Assembly (NCBI GenBank): GCA_900552185.1 | Contig: URYT01000043.1 | Coordinates: 1-12,512 of the forward strand | Length of the DNA: 12,512 nucleotides | DNA from: an uncultured Collinsella sp. | Lineage (GTDB): Bacteria > Actinomycetota > Coriobacteriia > Coriobacteriales > Coriobacteriaceae | Direction of reading: 5' to 3' | Position numbers and translations under genes: made by a program | The notes under the pieces: generated by a model | What the model was told of the DNA's origin: nothing | Seen by the model: only the letters and a program-made list of their open reading frames with translations | Database searches by the model: none | In this document: positions 1 through 6,640 of the stretch, piece by piece | Position numbering within the stretch: the stretch's first letter is position 1 | Layout of the letters: the number at the start of each line of letters is the position of its first letter

Positions 1-47
1 GGACTGTAGAGCAGGAAACTTTATCCGCGGACACCGCCGGGAATAGC
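1..47. other. Short flank beyond the pnp terminator, nothing recognised
   Basis: These bases lie downstream of the pnp terminator. I see no coding frame, promoter or strong inverted repeat in them. The stretch is too short to say what the next gene to the left is. Confidence 0.5.
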
Positions 48-78
48 AAAAGGGCGACCCCTGTACGGAATCGCCCTT
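48..78 (-). terminator. Intrinsic terminator after pnp
   Basis: An 8-bp perfect inverted repeat (plus-strand arms AAGGGCGA at 50-57 and TCGCCCTT at 71-78) encloses a 13-nt loop. Read on the minus strand, the GC-rich stem runs into a short T run (48-51). It starts about 23 nt after the pnp stop codon. The U tract is short and interrupted, so termination may be incomplete, but the placement fits the end of the pnp transcript. Confidence 0.8.
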
Positions 79-101
79 GTTGAGCTGCTTATGTTTAGCT
101 G

Positions 102-2348
102 TTACTCGGCGTCGTGGTGACGGCGGGGCTTGCGGCCTCCGTTATCGCCGGGACGGCGCGGACGGTCGCTGCGCTCGGAGCGCTCGCGACGCGGACGCTC
201 ACGGCGCTGGAAGTGCTCGCCGTCGCCCTCAGAGGCACCCTCGGCGCGAGCCGGGGCCTCGGGCTTGTCAAGACGATCGAGCGAGATCTTGCCGCGATCG
301 TCGACCTCGATGACGACGACCTTGACCTCGTCGCCGACGTTGAGGACGTCCTCGACCTTCTCCACGCGGCCCTTGGCGACGCGGGAGATGTGCAGCAGGC
401 CATCCTTGCCGGGCAGCAGGTTCACGAAGGCGCCGAAGGGCTGGATGGAGACCACTCGACCGGTGTACTCCTCGCCCGGCTCGGGAACCTTAATGATGAG
501 CTTGATGCGCTCGACAGCCTGATCGACGGACTCGCCGGTGCCGCCGACAAAGACGGTGCCGTCCTCCTGGATGTCGACCGAAGCGCCGGTCTCATCCTGG
601 ATACCACGGATGACCTTACCGCCGGAACCGATGACGTCGCGGATCTTGTCGGTCGGAACCTGGATGGAGACGATACGCGGAGCTGTGCTGCGTGTGGTGT
701 GGCGCGGCTCGGGGATCACATCGAGCATCTTCTGCAGAATGAAGGCACGACCCTCCTTGGCCTGCTGCAGGGCGCGGGCCAGGATGTCGAAGGTGAGCCC
801 AGTGGCCTTGTTGTCCATCTGCAGGGCGGTGATGCCCTCGGTGGTTCCGGTGACCTTAAAGTCCATGTCGCCCAGGAAGTCCTCGAGACCCTGGATGTCG
901 GACAGGACCACGGTCTTGCCCTCCTCCTGGATCAGGCCCATGGCGATACCGGAGACCGGGCGCTTAATGGGCACGCCGCCGTCCATAAGGGCGAGCGTGG
1001 AGCCGCAGGTCGAAGCCATCGAAGAGGAGCCATTGGACTCCATGACCTCGGAGACGACGCGGATGGCGTAGGGGAACTCGTTCTCGTCGGGAAGCACCGG
1101 AAGCAGAGCGCGTTCAGCCAGGTTGCCGTGACCGATCTCGCGGCGCTTGGGGCTGCCCATGCGGCCGGTCTCGCCGGTGCAGAACGGCGGGAAGTTGTAG
1201 TGGTGCATGTAGCGCTTGCCCTCGGTGGGCTCGATGGTGTCCAAGCGCTGGCCCTCGTTGAGCATGCCGAGCGACAGGACGGAAAGCACCTGGGTCTGCC
1301 CACGCTGGAACAGGCCGGAGCCGTGAACGAGCGGCAGGTAGTTGTCCTTCACCATGATGGGACGGATCTCGTCGGCGGCACGGCCGTCGACGCGCTCGCC
1401 GGTCTCGACGACCATGGTGCGCATGGCCTTCTTCTCGAGCTTCTTGAGCACCACGGGGATCTCGCGCTCCCAAGCGGCCTGCTCCTCCTCGGTGAACTCG
1501 GCGCGGATGGACTCCTTCAGAGCCTCGACCTTACCGATACGGGAGAGCTTGTCGGCGTCGCGAAGGGCGGCAGCCATCTCGTCGTAGTGGGCGAAGATGC
1601 GCTCCTGGACCTCCTCGACGGGCTGGTCGAGCGGGTACTCCTTCTTGACGATGGGGCCGTTAACCTGCTCCCACTCGGCGACGAACTCGTCCTGAGCCTG
1701 GCAGAAAGCAGCAAGGGCCTCCTGGCCAAACTTCATCGCGGCGAGCATGTCGTCCTCGGAGATCTCCTCGGCGCCGGCCTCGACCATCGAGATGAAGTCG
1801 GCGGATCCGCCCAGCTCCAGGTCCAGATCGGAGTTCTCGCGCTCCTCGTAGGTGGGGTTGACGATAAACTCGCCGGTCTCCACGTTACGGCCGATGCGCA
1901 CGCAGGCAAGCGGGCCCTCGAAGGGCACGCCGCCGAGCGTCATGGCCAGGGAGGCACCCATGACGTTGATGACGTCGAAGGGGTTGACCTGGTCGGCGAC
2001 GAGCGAGGTAGCGACAATGTGTACCTCGTTGCGGAAGCCGTCCGGGAAGCTCGGGCGAATCGGACGGTCGATCATGCGCGCGGTGAGCGTGGCCTTCTCG
2101 CTGGGACGGCCCTCACGCTTGAGGTAGCCACCCGGGATGCGGCCGGCAGCGTACATCTTCTCGTTGAAGTCGACGGTCAGCGGGAAGAAGTCATAGTTCT
2201 TGCGCTCCTTGGAGACGACCACGGTATCGAGCATCGTGGTGTCGCCCTGCTTGACCAGACAGGCGCCAGTGGCCTGCTTGGCAAGCTCGCCGGACTCAAA
2301 GGTGTAGGTCTTGCCGTACAGCTCAAAGGTCTTGGATACGAGTGTCAT
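102..2348 (-). CDS. pnp: Polynucleotide phosphorylase (PNPase)
   Basis: 748-residue 3'-5' phosphorolytic exoribonuclease that degrades RNA to nucleoside diphosphates using phosphate, and can add 3' tails in reverse; the family forms a cytoplasmic trimer. The full architecture is visible: first RNase PH domain (about 10-145), helical linker (about 150-300), second RNase PH domain (about 315-540), KH domain (about 555-618, GSGG loop at 574-577) and S1 domain (about 624-692). The phosphate-site motif SNGSSSMAS is at 438-446. Acidic residues D490 and D496 in LEDFLGDMDF match the catalytic aspartates of E. coli PNPase. The C-terminus (about 700-748) is an arginine-rich, probably disordered tail. 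The ATG start has an AAAGGAG ribosome binding site 4 nt upstream. The gene follows rpsO, as in many bacteria, and has its own structured leader. Identification is secure. Confidence 0.98.
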   Translation of the reverse strand: MTLVSKTFELYGKTYTFESGELAKQATGACLVKQGDTTMLDTVVVSKERKNYDFFPLTVDFNEKMYAAGRIPGGYLKREGRPSEKATLTARMIDRPIRPSFPDGFRNEVHIVATSLVADQVNPFDVINVMGASLAMTLGGVPFEGPLACVRIGRNVETGEFIVNPTYEERENSDLDLELGGSADFISMVEAGAEEISEDDMLAAMKFGQEALAAFCQAQDEFVAEWEQVNGPIVKKEYPLDQPVEEVQERIFAHYDEMAAALRDADKLSRIGKVEALKESIRAEFTEEEQAAWEREIPVVLKKLEKKAMRTMVVETGERVDGRAADEIRPIMVKDNYLPLVHGSGLFQRGQTQVLSVLSLGMLNEGQRLDTIEPTEGKRYMHHYNFPPFCTGETGRMGSPKRREIGHGNLAERALLPVLPDENEFPYAIRVVSEVMESNGSSSMASTCGSTLALMDGGVPIKRPVSGIAMGLIQEEGKTVVLSDIQGLEDFLGDMDFKVTGTTEGITALQMDNKATGLTFDILARALQQAKEGRAFILQKMLDVIPEPRHTTRSTAPRIVSIQVPTDKIRDVIGSGGKVIRGIQDETGASVDIQEDGTVFVGGTGESVDQAVERIKLIIKVPEPGEEYTGRVVSIQPFGAFVNLLPGKDGLLHISRVAKGRVEKVEDVLNVGDEVKVVVIEVDDRGKISLDRLDKPEAPARAEGASEGDGEHFQRRERPRRERSERSDRPRRPGDNGGRKPRRHHDAE

Positions 2349-2451
2349 TGTTCTCCTTTACCCCACAGGCCCCTTGCCTGCGGGCTTCTCATGTGACGCG
2401 GGCCCCCTGCCCCCGCCACGCTTCAGAGCGTGATTGTTCACGCCCTTACAC
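2349..2451 (-). promoter_or_regulatory. Structured 5' leader of pnp (possible autoregulation or processing site)
   Basis: Between the rpsO terminator and the pnp start are several inverted repeats. Two perfect 6-bp hairpins overlap and exclude one another: plus-strand arms CACGCT (2417-2422) with AGCGTG (2427-2432), and GCGTGA (2428-2433) with TCACGC (2438-2443). A third hairpin pairs 2362-2370 with 2376-2384 (8 of 9 pairs) and ends 2 nt before the AAAGGAG ribosome binding site at 2353-2359. In E. coli, pnp mRNA is controlled by RNase III cleavage of a leader stem followed by PNPase action. A similar role here is inference from position and structure only. No convincing promoter was seen. Confidence 0.45.
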
Positions 2452-2482
2452 AAAAAGAGCGTCCCGCATGCAGGACGCTCTT
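2452..2482 (-). terminator. Intrinsic terminator between rpsO and pnp
   Basis: A 10-bp perfect inverted repeat (2455-2464 with 2473-2482; plus-strand arms AAGAGCGTCC and GGACGCTCTT) has an 8-nt loop. On the minus strand it is followed by five T residues (2452-2456, partly within the stem). It lies 16 nt after the rpsO stop codon. This is the strongest terminator in the window and implies either partial read-through into pnp or a separate pnp promoter. Confidence 0.9.
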
Positions 2483-2498
2483 AGCATGTACAAGTCCG

Positions 2499-2777
2499 CT
2501 ACTGAATATTGTCGCGAATGCCCAGAGCCTTGATGAGCTCACGGTACTCGACGATGTCGTTCTTCTTGATGTAGGAGAGAAGACGACGACGACGACCGAC
2601 GAGCATGAGCAGGCCACGACGGGTGTGGAAGTCCTTCTGGTGGGACTTCATGTGCTCGGTCAGCTCCTTGATGCGCTCGGACAGGATGGCGACCTGAACC
2701 TTGGGGTTGCCGGTGTCGACCGGGGTGTTACCGAACTGGGCAGTCAGCTCCGCCTTGCGCTCTTTGGAAACAGTCAT
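2499..2777 (-). CDS. rpsO: 30S ribosomal protein S15
   Basis: 92-residue S15, close to the usual 89. It binds the central domain of 16S rRNA early in 30S assembly. The sequence is typical along its length: the TGNPKVQVAILSERI segment (22-36), HMKSHQKDFHTRRGL (42-56), and the RNA-binding basic stretch GRRRRLLSYIKK (61-72). The reading frame stays open upstream of this start, but the ATG at 2777 has the AAAGGTG ribosome binding site 5 nt upstream and begins with the family's usual N-terminus, so the longer form is rejected. A 138-nt leader separates it from recO; S15 commonly represses its own translation through such leaders. A strong terminator follows. Confidence 0.98.
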   Translation of the reverse strand: MTVSKERKAELTAQFGNTPVDTGNPKVQVAILSERIKELTEHMKSHQKDFHTRRGLLMLVGRRRRLLSYIKKNDIVEYRELIKALGIRDNIQ

Positions 2778-2882
2778 TGTTTCACCTTTCGTTTTGCGTC
2801 GCCATCGGGCGACTCGATTCGCCTCGGACTGGGAAGCCGCCGGTGGAGCGAGCAACCAAGGTCGAGGTACTAACAGGCCGAT
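2778..2882 (-). promoter_or_regulatory. Candidate S15 autoregulatory leader of rpsO
   Basis: Immediately upstream of rpsO are two overlapping perfect hairpins that cannot form together: GTCGCC (2798-2803) with GGCGAC (2808-2813), loop 4 nt; and GGCGA (2808-2812) with TCGCC (2819-2823), loop 6 nt. The first ends 8 nt before the AAAGGTG ribosome binding site (2783-2789). A wider pairing of CCTCG (2822-2826) with CGAGG (2863-2867) is also possible. S15 is known to bind structured leaders of its own mRNA in several bacteria, with unrelated structures in different phyla. That this leader does so is inference. Confidence 0.5.
2866..2881 (+). other. Segment resembling the conserved 3' end of 23S rRNA
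   Basis: The plus strand reads GGTACTAACAGGCCGA. From memory this differs at about one position from the conserved GGTACTAATAGGCCGA near the 3' end of bacterial 23S rRNA. Weaker resemblance may extend leftward to about 2838. The fragment is antisense to the rpsO transcript. It is far too short to be an rRNA gene; chance or an old fragment are both possible. Confidence 0.35.
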
Positions 2883-2891
2883 ATGTTACCA
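2883..2891 (-). promoter_or_regulatory. Possible extended -10 promoter for rpsO
   Basis: On the minus strand TGG directly precedes TAACAT, an extended -10 arrangement with 4 of 6 matches to TATAAT. No good -35 element is found 16-18 nt upstream. A start about 7 nt downstream would put the whole structured leader into the rpsO mRNA. The call is weak and rests mainly on position after recO and before the leader. Confidence 0.3.
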
Positions 2892-2915
2892 CAAGCAGCC
2901 CGCCCCTGCGCATCA

Positions 2916-3665
2916 TCACCGACCCAACATGAATTCCATCGCACGGAGGCGCTGATCGGTGTGCGTGGCGGCCCAAACATGCGAAAGCCCGAGCAAGAAT
3001 GCCGCCGTATGCGGGTCGATTCGCTCGGCCATGAGCGCATCGAAGGTCATGGACATGAGGGCGCGCAGCCATGCGACCTCACCGGTCGACACCAACTCGG
3101 CACCCGGAACGCTCGACGCGCACGAGCCGCACATGAGCCCGCCGGCCTGGGGCGAAAAATACGACAGCATGGGGTCTCCGCACAGCACGCAGGCCGAAAA
3201 ATCGGGTCGGTAGCCAACGTGCGACAGCAGCTTAAAGACAAAGGCCGCCACGAGCAGATCCATATGCGCTGTGTCGAGCCCGCTGCCCACCAGGGCAAGC
3301 GCTCGCTGCGTTATGGCAAAGGTAAACGGGTCCTCGGCGTCCTCGAACGAGCACACGCGCGCGACCTCGGCGATCGCGCTTGCGGCGCAGGTCGTCTCGT
3401 AATCGGGCGCAGCGCCGAGCGGCGCTTCCATAAGCTCGGCCTGGGAAACCACGTCGAGCGACCGCCCATGCGCGAGCAGCATGTCGACGGTACAGAACAG
3501 CTCACAGCGCGCAGCCAGGCGCCCACCGGGTTTACGGGCACCCTTTGCCACGGCACGAACCTGCCGACCTCGCTCATCAAGCATCGTCAAGATCAGATCG
3601 GTCTCCTTGAGCTTGGTCTTATCGAGGACGAGTACCTTTGTGCGATATGTCCGTGAGCCTGCCAT
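2916..3665 (-). CDS. recO: DNA repair protein RecO
   Basis: 249-residue RecO, of normal family length. RecO works with RecR (and RecF) to load RecA on SSB-coated single-stranded DNA in gap and break repair. The N-terminus (about 5-80) has the OB-fold pattern, with VLVLDKTKLKETDLILTMLD leading into RGRQVRAVAKGARKPG. The middle is helical, and a four-cysteine zinc site is visible as C159-x2-C162 and C179-x2-C182. Its ATG is 15 nt after the era stop codon, the usual era-recO adjacency, so the two are probably co-transcribed. The ribosome binding site is weak (an AAGGG about 12 nt upstream, overlapping the era stop), which suggests translational coupling. Confidence 0.95.
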   Translation of the reverse strand: MAGSRTYRTKVLVLDKTKLKETDLILTMLDERGRQVRAVAKGARKPGGRLAARCELFCTVDMLLAHGRSLDVVSQAELMEAPLGAAPDYETTCAASAIAEVARVCSFEDAEDPFTFAITQRALALVGSGLDTAHMDLLVAAFVFKLLSHVGYRPDFSACVLCGDPMLSYFSPQAGGLMCGSCASSVPGAELVSTGEVAWLRALMSMTFDALMAERIDPHTAAFLLGLSHVWAATHTDQRLRAMEFMLGR

Positions 3666-3680
3666 GAGCGCTGCGCGCCC

Positions 3681-4748
3681 TTAGTCCTCGGCGCTATACC
3701 CAAAGCGGCGAATCTGGGCCTCGTCGTCACGCCAGCCGGCCTTGACCTTCACGTCCAGCTCCAAAAAGACCTGCGTGCCAAAGATGCGCTCAAGATCGCG
3801 ACGGGCATCGATACCGATATGCTTGATCATCTCGCCGCCCTTGCCGATGATGATGCCCTTTTGGCCCTCGCGCTCGACGTAAATGGTGGCGTGCACGCGC
3901 AGTACCTTCTTGGTCTGCTCGAGCGCATCGCAGATCACGCCCACGGAGTGCGGGATCTCATCACGGGTGCGGCGCAAGACCTTCTCGCGCACAAACTCGG
4001 CAACGAGCGTCTCATCGGAAGCGTCGGTACCCATGTCCTCGGGGAACCAACGCGGACCCTCGGGCAAAAAGTGCGCAACGGTCTCGATGAAGGCATCGAC
4101 GTTGAAGTTCTTGACCGACGACGTAACGATCTCGTCGTCATACTCCATGAGCTCGTGGGCGGCCTTGAGCTGTTCCATAACCTGGGCGGGATCGGCCTCA
4201 TCGGCCTTGGTGAGCACCAGGACCTTCTTGCAACGGGCGCATCTGACGCGCTCGGCAACCCAAGCGTCTCCCCTGCCAATCGGCTTGGTGGCATCAATCA
4301 AAAACGCGACGACATCGACATCGTTCAGCTCGAACAACGCGCTCTTGTTGAGCTCGGATCCCAGACCGTCCTTGGGCTTATGAATACCCGGGGTATCGAC
4401 AAAGACCAGCTGGTAGCCGGGACGGTTGACGACGGCGCGCATGCGGCGGCGGGTCGTCTGGGCCACCGGTGAGGTGATGGCGACCTTCTTGCCATAGCAG
4501 GCATTAAGCAGCGTGGACTTGCCGGCGTTGGGGCGTCCGACCAGGGCCACGAAGCCACTGCGAAAACCAGGCTCAACGTCGCCAAAGCCCGCGAGGTTGT
4601 CGTCCTCGTCGCACAGGGCGTCGAGCTCCTCATCGCTCATGCCCTCAAACGGATCGAACTCCTCGACATCCTCGAGCCCCTCGGTATCCACCGCGTCCAA
4701 AGTCTCGTCGTCCAGGATCTCATCGGTAGGCTGCATATTGTCGGACAT
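3681..4748 (-). CDS. era: GTPase Era with an acidic N-terminal extension
   Basis: 355-residue Era, a GTPase that binds the 3' end of 16S rRNA and acts in 30S maturation. The GTPase domain carries G1 GRPNAGKS (71-78), the effector region SPVAQTTRRR (93-102), G3 DTPG (118-121) and G4 TKAD (180-183, Thr in place of the common Asn). The C-terminal KH domain contains GKGG (302-305) and ends in the typical KAGWRDDEAQIRRFGY. Era is usually about 300 residues; the extra length is an N-terminal stretch of about 60 residues with 25 Asp/Glu and no Lys or Arg. The start at 4748 is preferred because AAAGGG lies 6 nt upstream, at the dgkA stop; the internal Met37 lacks a well-spaced site. C170 and C173 form a CxxC just before G4. 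Confidence 0.96.
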   Translation of the reverse strand: MSDNMQPTDEILDDETLDAVDTEGLEDVEEFDPFEGMSDEELDALCDEDDNLAGFGDVEPGFRSGFVALVGRPNAGKSTLLNACYGKKVAITSPVAQTTRRRMRAVVNRPGYQLVFVDTPGIHKPKDGLGSELNKSALFELNDVDVVAFLIDATKPIGRGDAWVAERVRCARCKKVLVLTKADEADPAQVMEQLKAAHELMEYDDEIVTSSVKNFNVDAFIETVAHFLPEGPRWFPEDMGTDASDETLVAEFVREKVLRRTRDEIPHSVGVICDALEQTKKVLRVHATIYVEREGQKGIIIGKGGEMIKHIGIDARRDLERIFGTQVFLELDVKVKAGWRDDEAQIRRFGYSAED

Positions 4749-4760
4749 GGGAATCCCTTT

Positions 4761-5138
4761 CTAAATAAAGCCGAGCGCGTGGGCAAATACCAGCACGCCC
4801 ACAATCGCGGCGGTGATGGAAAGAATGTATACAGAGGCGGCGGCGATGTCCTTCGCGCGCTTGGCCAGTGGATGCAGCTCCTGGGTCGCGAGGTCGACAA
4901 TCGCCTCCATGGCGGTATTGCACAGCTCGCCGTGAATCACCAGGCCACAACAGATGATAATCGTGGCCCACTCGGCAATGTCGAGGCCCACGATACAGCC
5001 GGCAATGACGGTGCACACGCCCGCCACGAGCATGACCTTAATGTTGCGCTCGGTCTTGACGGCGGTAACGAAGCCCTCCATGGCGTAGGAAAACGACTTT
5101 AAGAAGGACGGATGGTCCTTGTTCGATCCGGGAATCAT
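4761..5138 (-). CDS. dgkA: Diacylglycerol kinase family membrane protein (probable undecaprenol kinase)
   Basis: 125-residue integral membrane kinase of the DgkA family. Members phosphorylate diacylglycerol in proteobacteria, but Gram-positive homologues are mainly undecaprenol kinases, feeding the lipid carrier of cell wall synthesis. The active-site stretch E71-LCNTAM-E78-AIVD82 matches the family pattern, with E71 and E78 at the positions of the E. coli catalytic glutamates. The second motif AKDIAAASV is at 95-103. Three hydrophobic segments are seen at about 34-50, 56-70 and 100-122, after an amphipathic N-terminal helix. The start lies 9 nt past the ybeY stop, and its AGGAG ribosome binding site overlaps that stop codon, so translation is probably coupled. 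The position between ybeY and era is the common one. Substrate choice is inferred. Confidence 0.93.
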   Translation of the reverse strand: MIPGSNKDHPSFLKSFSYAMEGFVTAVKTERNIKVMLVAGVCTVIAGCIVGLDIAEWATIIICCGLVIHGELCNTAMEAIVDLATQELHPLAKRAKDIAAASVYILSITAAIVGVLVFAHALGFI

Positions 5139-5147
5139 AGACGGCTC

Positions 5148-5657
5148 CTAGTCGTGGGCGTGGTTGGTGATGGGGCCGACGTGGACTAGCTTGGGGTCCT
5201 CGCCGCGCTCGAGCGCCAGATCGCGCAGGATGGCGTCCTCGCGGGCCTCCATGACCTCGGCCTCGTCGTCCTCGATATGGTCATAGCCCAGCAGGTGCAG
5301 CATGCCGTGTACGAGCATCAGACGGCACTCGTCAGCGGGGCTATTGCCAAAACCGGGGGCCTGACGGGCAATAACCTGCGGGGCCAAGATGATATCGCCG
5401 AGCTCGAGCGTCTCATCGGCGGGAATATCATCGTCAAAGGCCGAATCGCACTCAAACGAGAGCACATCGGTGGTGCGGTCGATACCGCGCCACTCGTGGT
5501 TGAGCTCGTGCATCTCGTCCTCGTCGACATACGAAAGGGAAATCTCGACTTCACGCTCAACGCCCTCGGCGGCAAGCACAACCTCGCAGATGTGCTCCAC
5601 CTCCTGGGCATCGAGCAGCGTATCGAGCTCGGCATCGTTGCTGATCAATACACTCAA
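5148..5657 (-). CDS. ybeY: Endoribonuclease YbeY (16S rRNA maturation)
   Basis: 169-residue YbeY, a zinc-dependent single-strand RNase involved in 16S rRNA 3' end maturation and late 70S quality control. The signature HGMLHLLGYDH at 117-127 gives the three metal-binding histidines H117, H121 and H127. The conserved R61 with TTDVLSF (62-68) and the GDI motif (87-89) are also present. The start codon is TTG at 5655-5657, overlapping the phoH stop TGA by 4 nt (TTGA). A strong AAAGGAG site 5 nt upstream supports it, and no better ATG lies near. The C-terminus has about 15 extra residues of no recognised role. Overlap with phoH indicates translational coupling and shared function in RNA processing. 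Confidence 0.96.
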   Translation of the reverse strand: MSVLISNDAELDTLLDAQEVEHICEVVLAAEGVEREVEISLSYVDEDEMHELNHEWRGIDRTTDVLSFECDSAFDDDIPADETLELGDIILAPQVIARQAPGFGNSPADECRLMLVHGMLHLLGYDHIEDDEAEVMEAREDAILRDLALERGEDPKLVHVGPITNHAHD

Positions 5658-6640
5658 CGGGACTCCTTTCGGTCGCGCGGGCGCTGCTCGCGCACGTCAT
5701 CATAAGCATCATATGCCTCGACGATACGTCCCACCAAGGCATGGCGCACCACGTCGGCGCGCTCCAGGTGCGAAAATGCGACATCGTCGACACGGCCCAA
5801 AATCTTCTCGACATCGGCCAAACCACCACGACGACCCACCAGGTCGCGCTGACTCAGGTCGCCGGTAATCACAAACTTGGAGTTGAAGCCCAGGCGCGTC
5901 AGGAACATCTTCATCTGCTCGGGCGTGGTATTTTGCGCCTCGTCGAGCACCACGAAAGCATCGCTCAGCGTGCGGCCGCGCATGTAGGCAAGCGGGGCGA
6001 TCTCGATCACGCCGCGCTCCATAAGCTCATCGGTGCGCTCGCGATCCATCATGTCAAAAAGGGCGTCGTAAAGCGGACGCATGTAGGGATCGATCTTTTC
6101 CTCGAGGGTGCCGGGCAAAAAGCCCAGATTCTCCCCCGCCTCGACAACCGGACGCGTCAAGATCAGACGGCCCACCTCGTGACGCTTGAGCGCGGCAACG
6201 GCGAGCGCCATGGCCAGATAGGTCTTACCGGTGCCGGCAGGACCCAGGCCAAACGTGATGGTATGCGTGCGGATGGCATCCACATAGCGCTTTTGGCCGA
6301 GCGTCTTGGGGCGAATGACGCGGCCGCGATACGAAAGCAGCACGTCATCGCGAAGCGACGTAGCCTCGTGCTCACCGTCGCGCAAGACGGCCAGGCAGCG
6401 AGAGACATCGTCGGCAGACAGCGTGCGCCCGGCGGCCGCCTCGCGAAAAGCGTGCTCGAAAAAGCGCGCCACGAGTTCGACCTCGTCCGGGTCGCCGCTC
6501 ACGGAGATGCTATCGCCACGGGCGACCACATGAGCGCGAACCAAACTCTCGAGCGCACGAAGGACGCCGTCGCCGGCGCCCAAAACGCGCGAGGGATCAA
6601 TCCCCTCGGGAACGGTAAGTCTAATCTTCGAGGCTTCCAT
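5654..6640 (-). CDS. phoH: PhoH family ATPase
   Basis: 328-residue PhoH-like P-loop ATPase of the type usually encoded next to ybeY; an RNA-related role in ribosome maturation is suspected for the family but not settled. Walker A GPAGTGKT is at 133-140, Walker B VVLDEAQN at 230-237, and the TGDLSQ sensor-like motif at 259-264. The stretch LTRPVVEAGENLGFLPGTLEEKIDPY (161-186) is typical. The N-terminal domain (about 1-105) is the small domain usual for this subgroup. The frame is open to 6745, but the family-like N-terminus begins at the ATG at 6640 (MEASKIRLTV), with AGGGAGG 3 nt upstream, so the shorter form is chosen. It overlaps mtaB by 20 nt. Confidence 0.93.
   Translation of the reverse strand: MEASKIRLTVPEGIDPSRVLGAGDGVLRALESLVRAHVVARGDSISVSGDPDEVELVARFFEHAFREAAAGRTLSADDVSRCLAVLRDGEHEATSLRDDVLLSYRGRVIRPKTLGQKRYVDAIRTHTITFGLGPAGTGKTYLAMALAVAALKRHEVGRLILTRPVVEAGENLGFLPGTLEEKIDPYMRPLYDALFDMMDRERTDELMERGVIEIAPLAYMRGRTLSDAFVVLDEAQNTTPEQMKMFLTRLGFNSKFVITGDLSQRDLVGRRGGLADVEKILGRVDDVAFSHLERADVVRHALVGRIVEAYDAYDDVREQRPRDRKESR
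5663..5669 (-). promoter_or_regulatory. Ribosome binding site selecting the TTG start of ybeY
   Basis: AAAGGAG on the minus strand lies inside the last codons of phoH, 5 nt before TTG at 5657. It is the strongest argument for the non-ATG start of ybeY. Confidence 0.8.

Noticed and set aside
114..2396. 760-codon open frame on the plus strand opposite pnp
   Set aside because: It lies opposite a complete, well-conserved pnp. Its translation is low-complexity (rich in Leu, Asp, Gly, Ala) without any known motif. Long antisense frames are common in high-G+C genes.
2376..2415. G-rich runs on the minus strand of the pnp leader as a G-quadruplex
   Set aside because: Only two long G runs are close together; the others are separated by about 28 nt, too far for a convincing quadruplex.
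2499..2855. Longer rpsO start giving a 118-residue protein
   Set aside because: The extra N-terminus is unlike S15 and would run through the leader hairpins; the ATG at 2777 has a well-placed ribosome binding site and the family N-terminus.
2892..2913. Possible terminator directly after recO
   Set aside because: Only a 4-bp GCAG/CTGC stem without a following T run; too weak to support.
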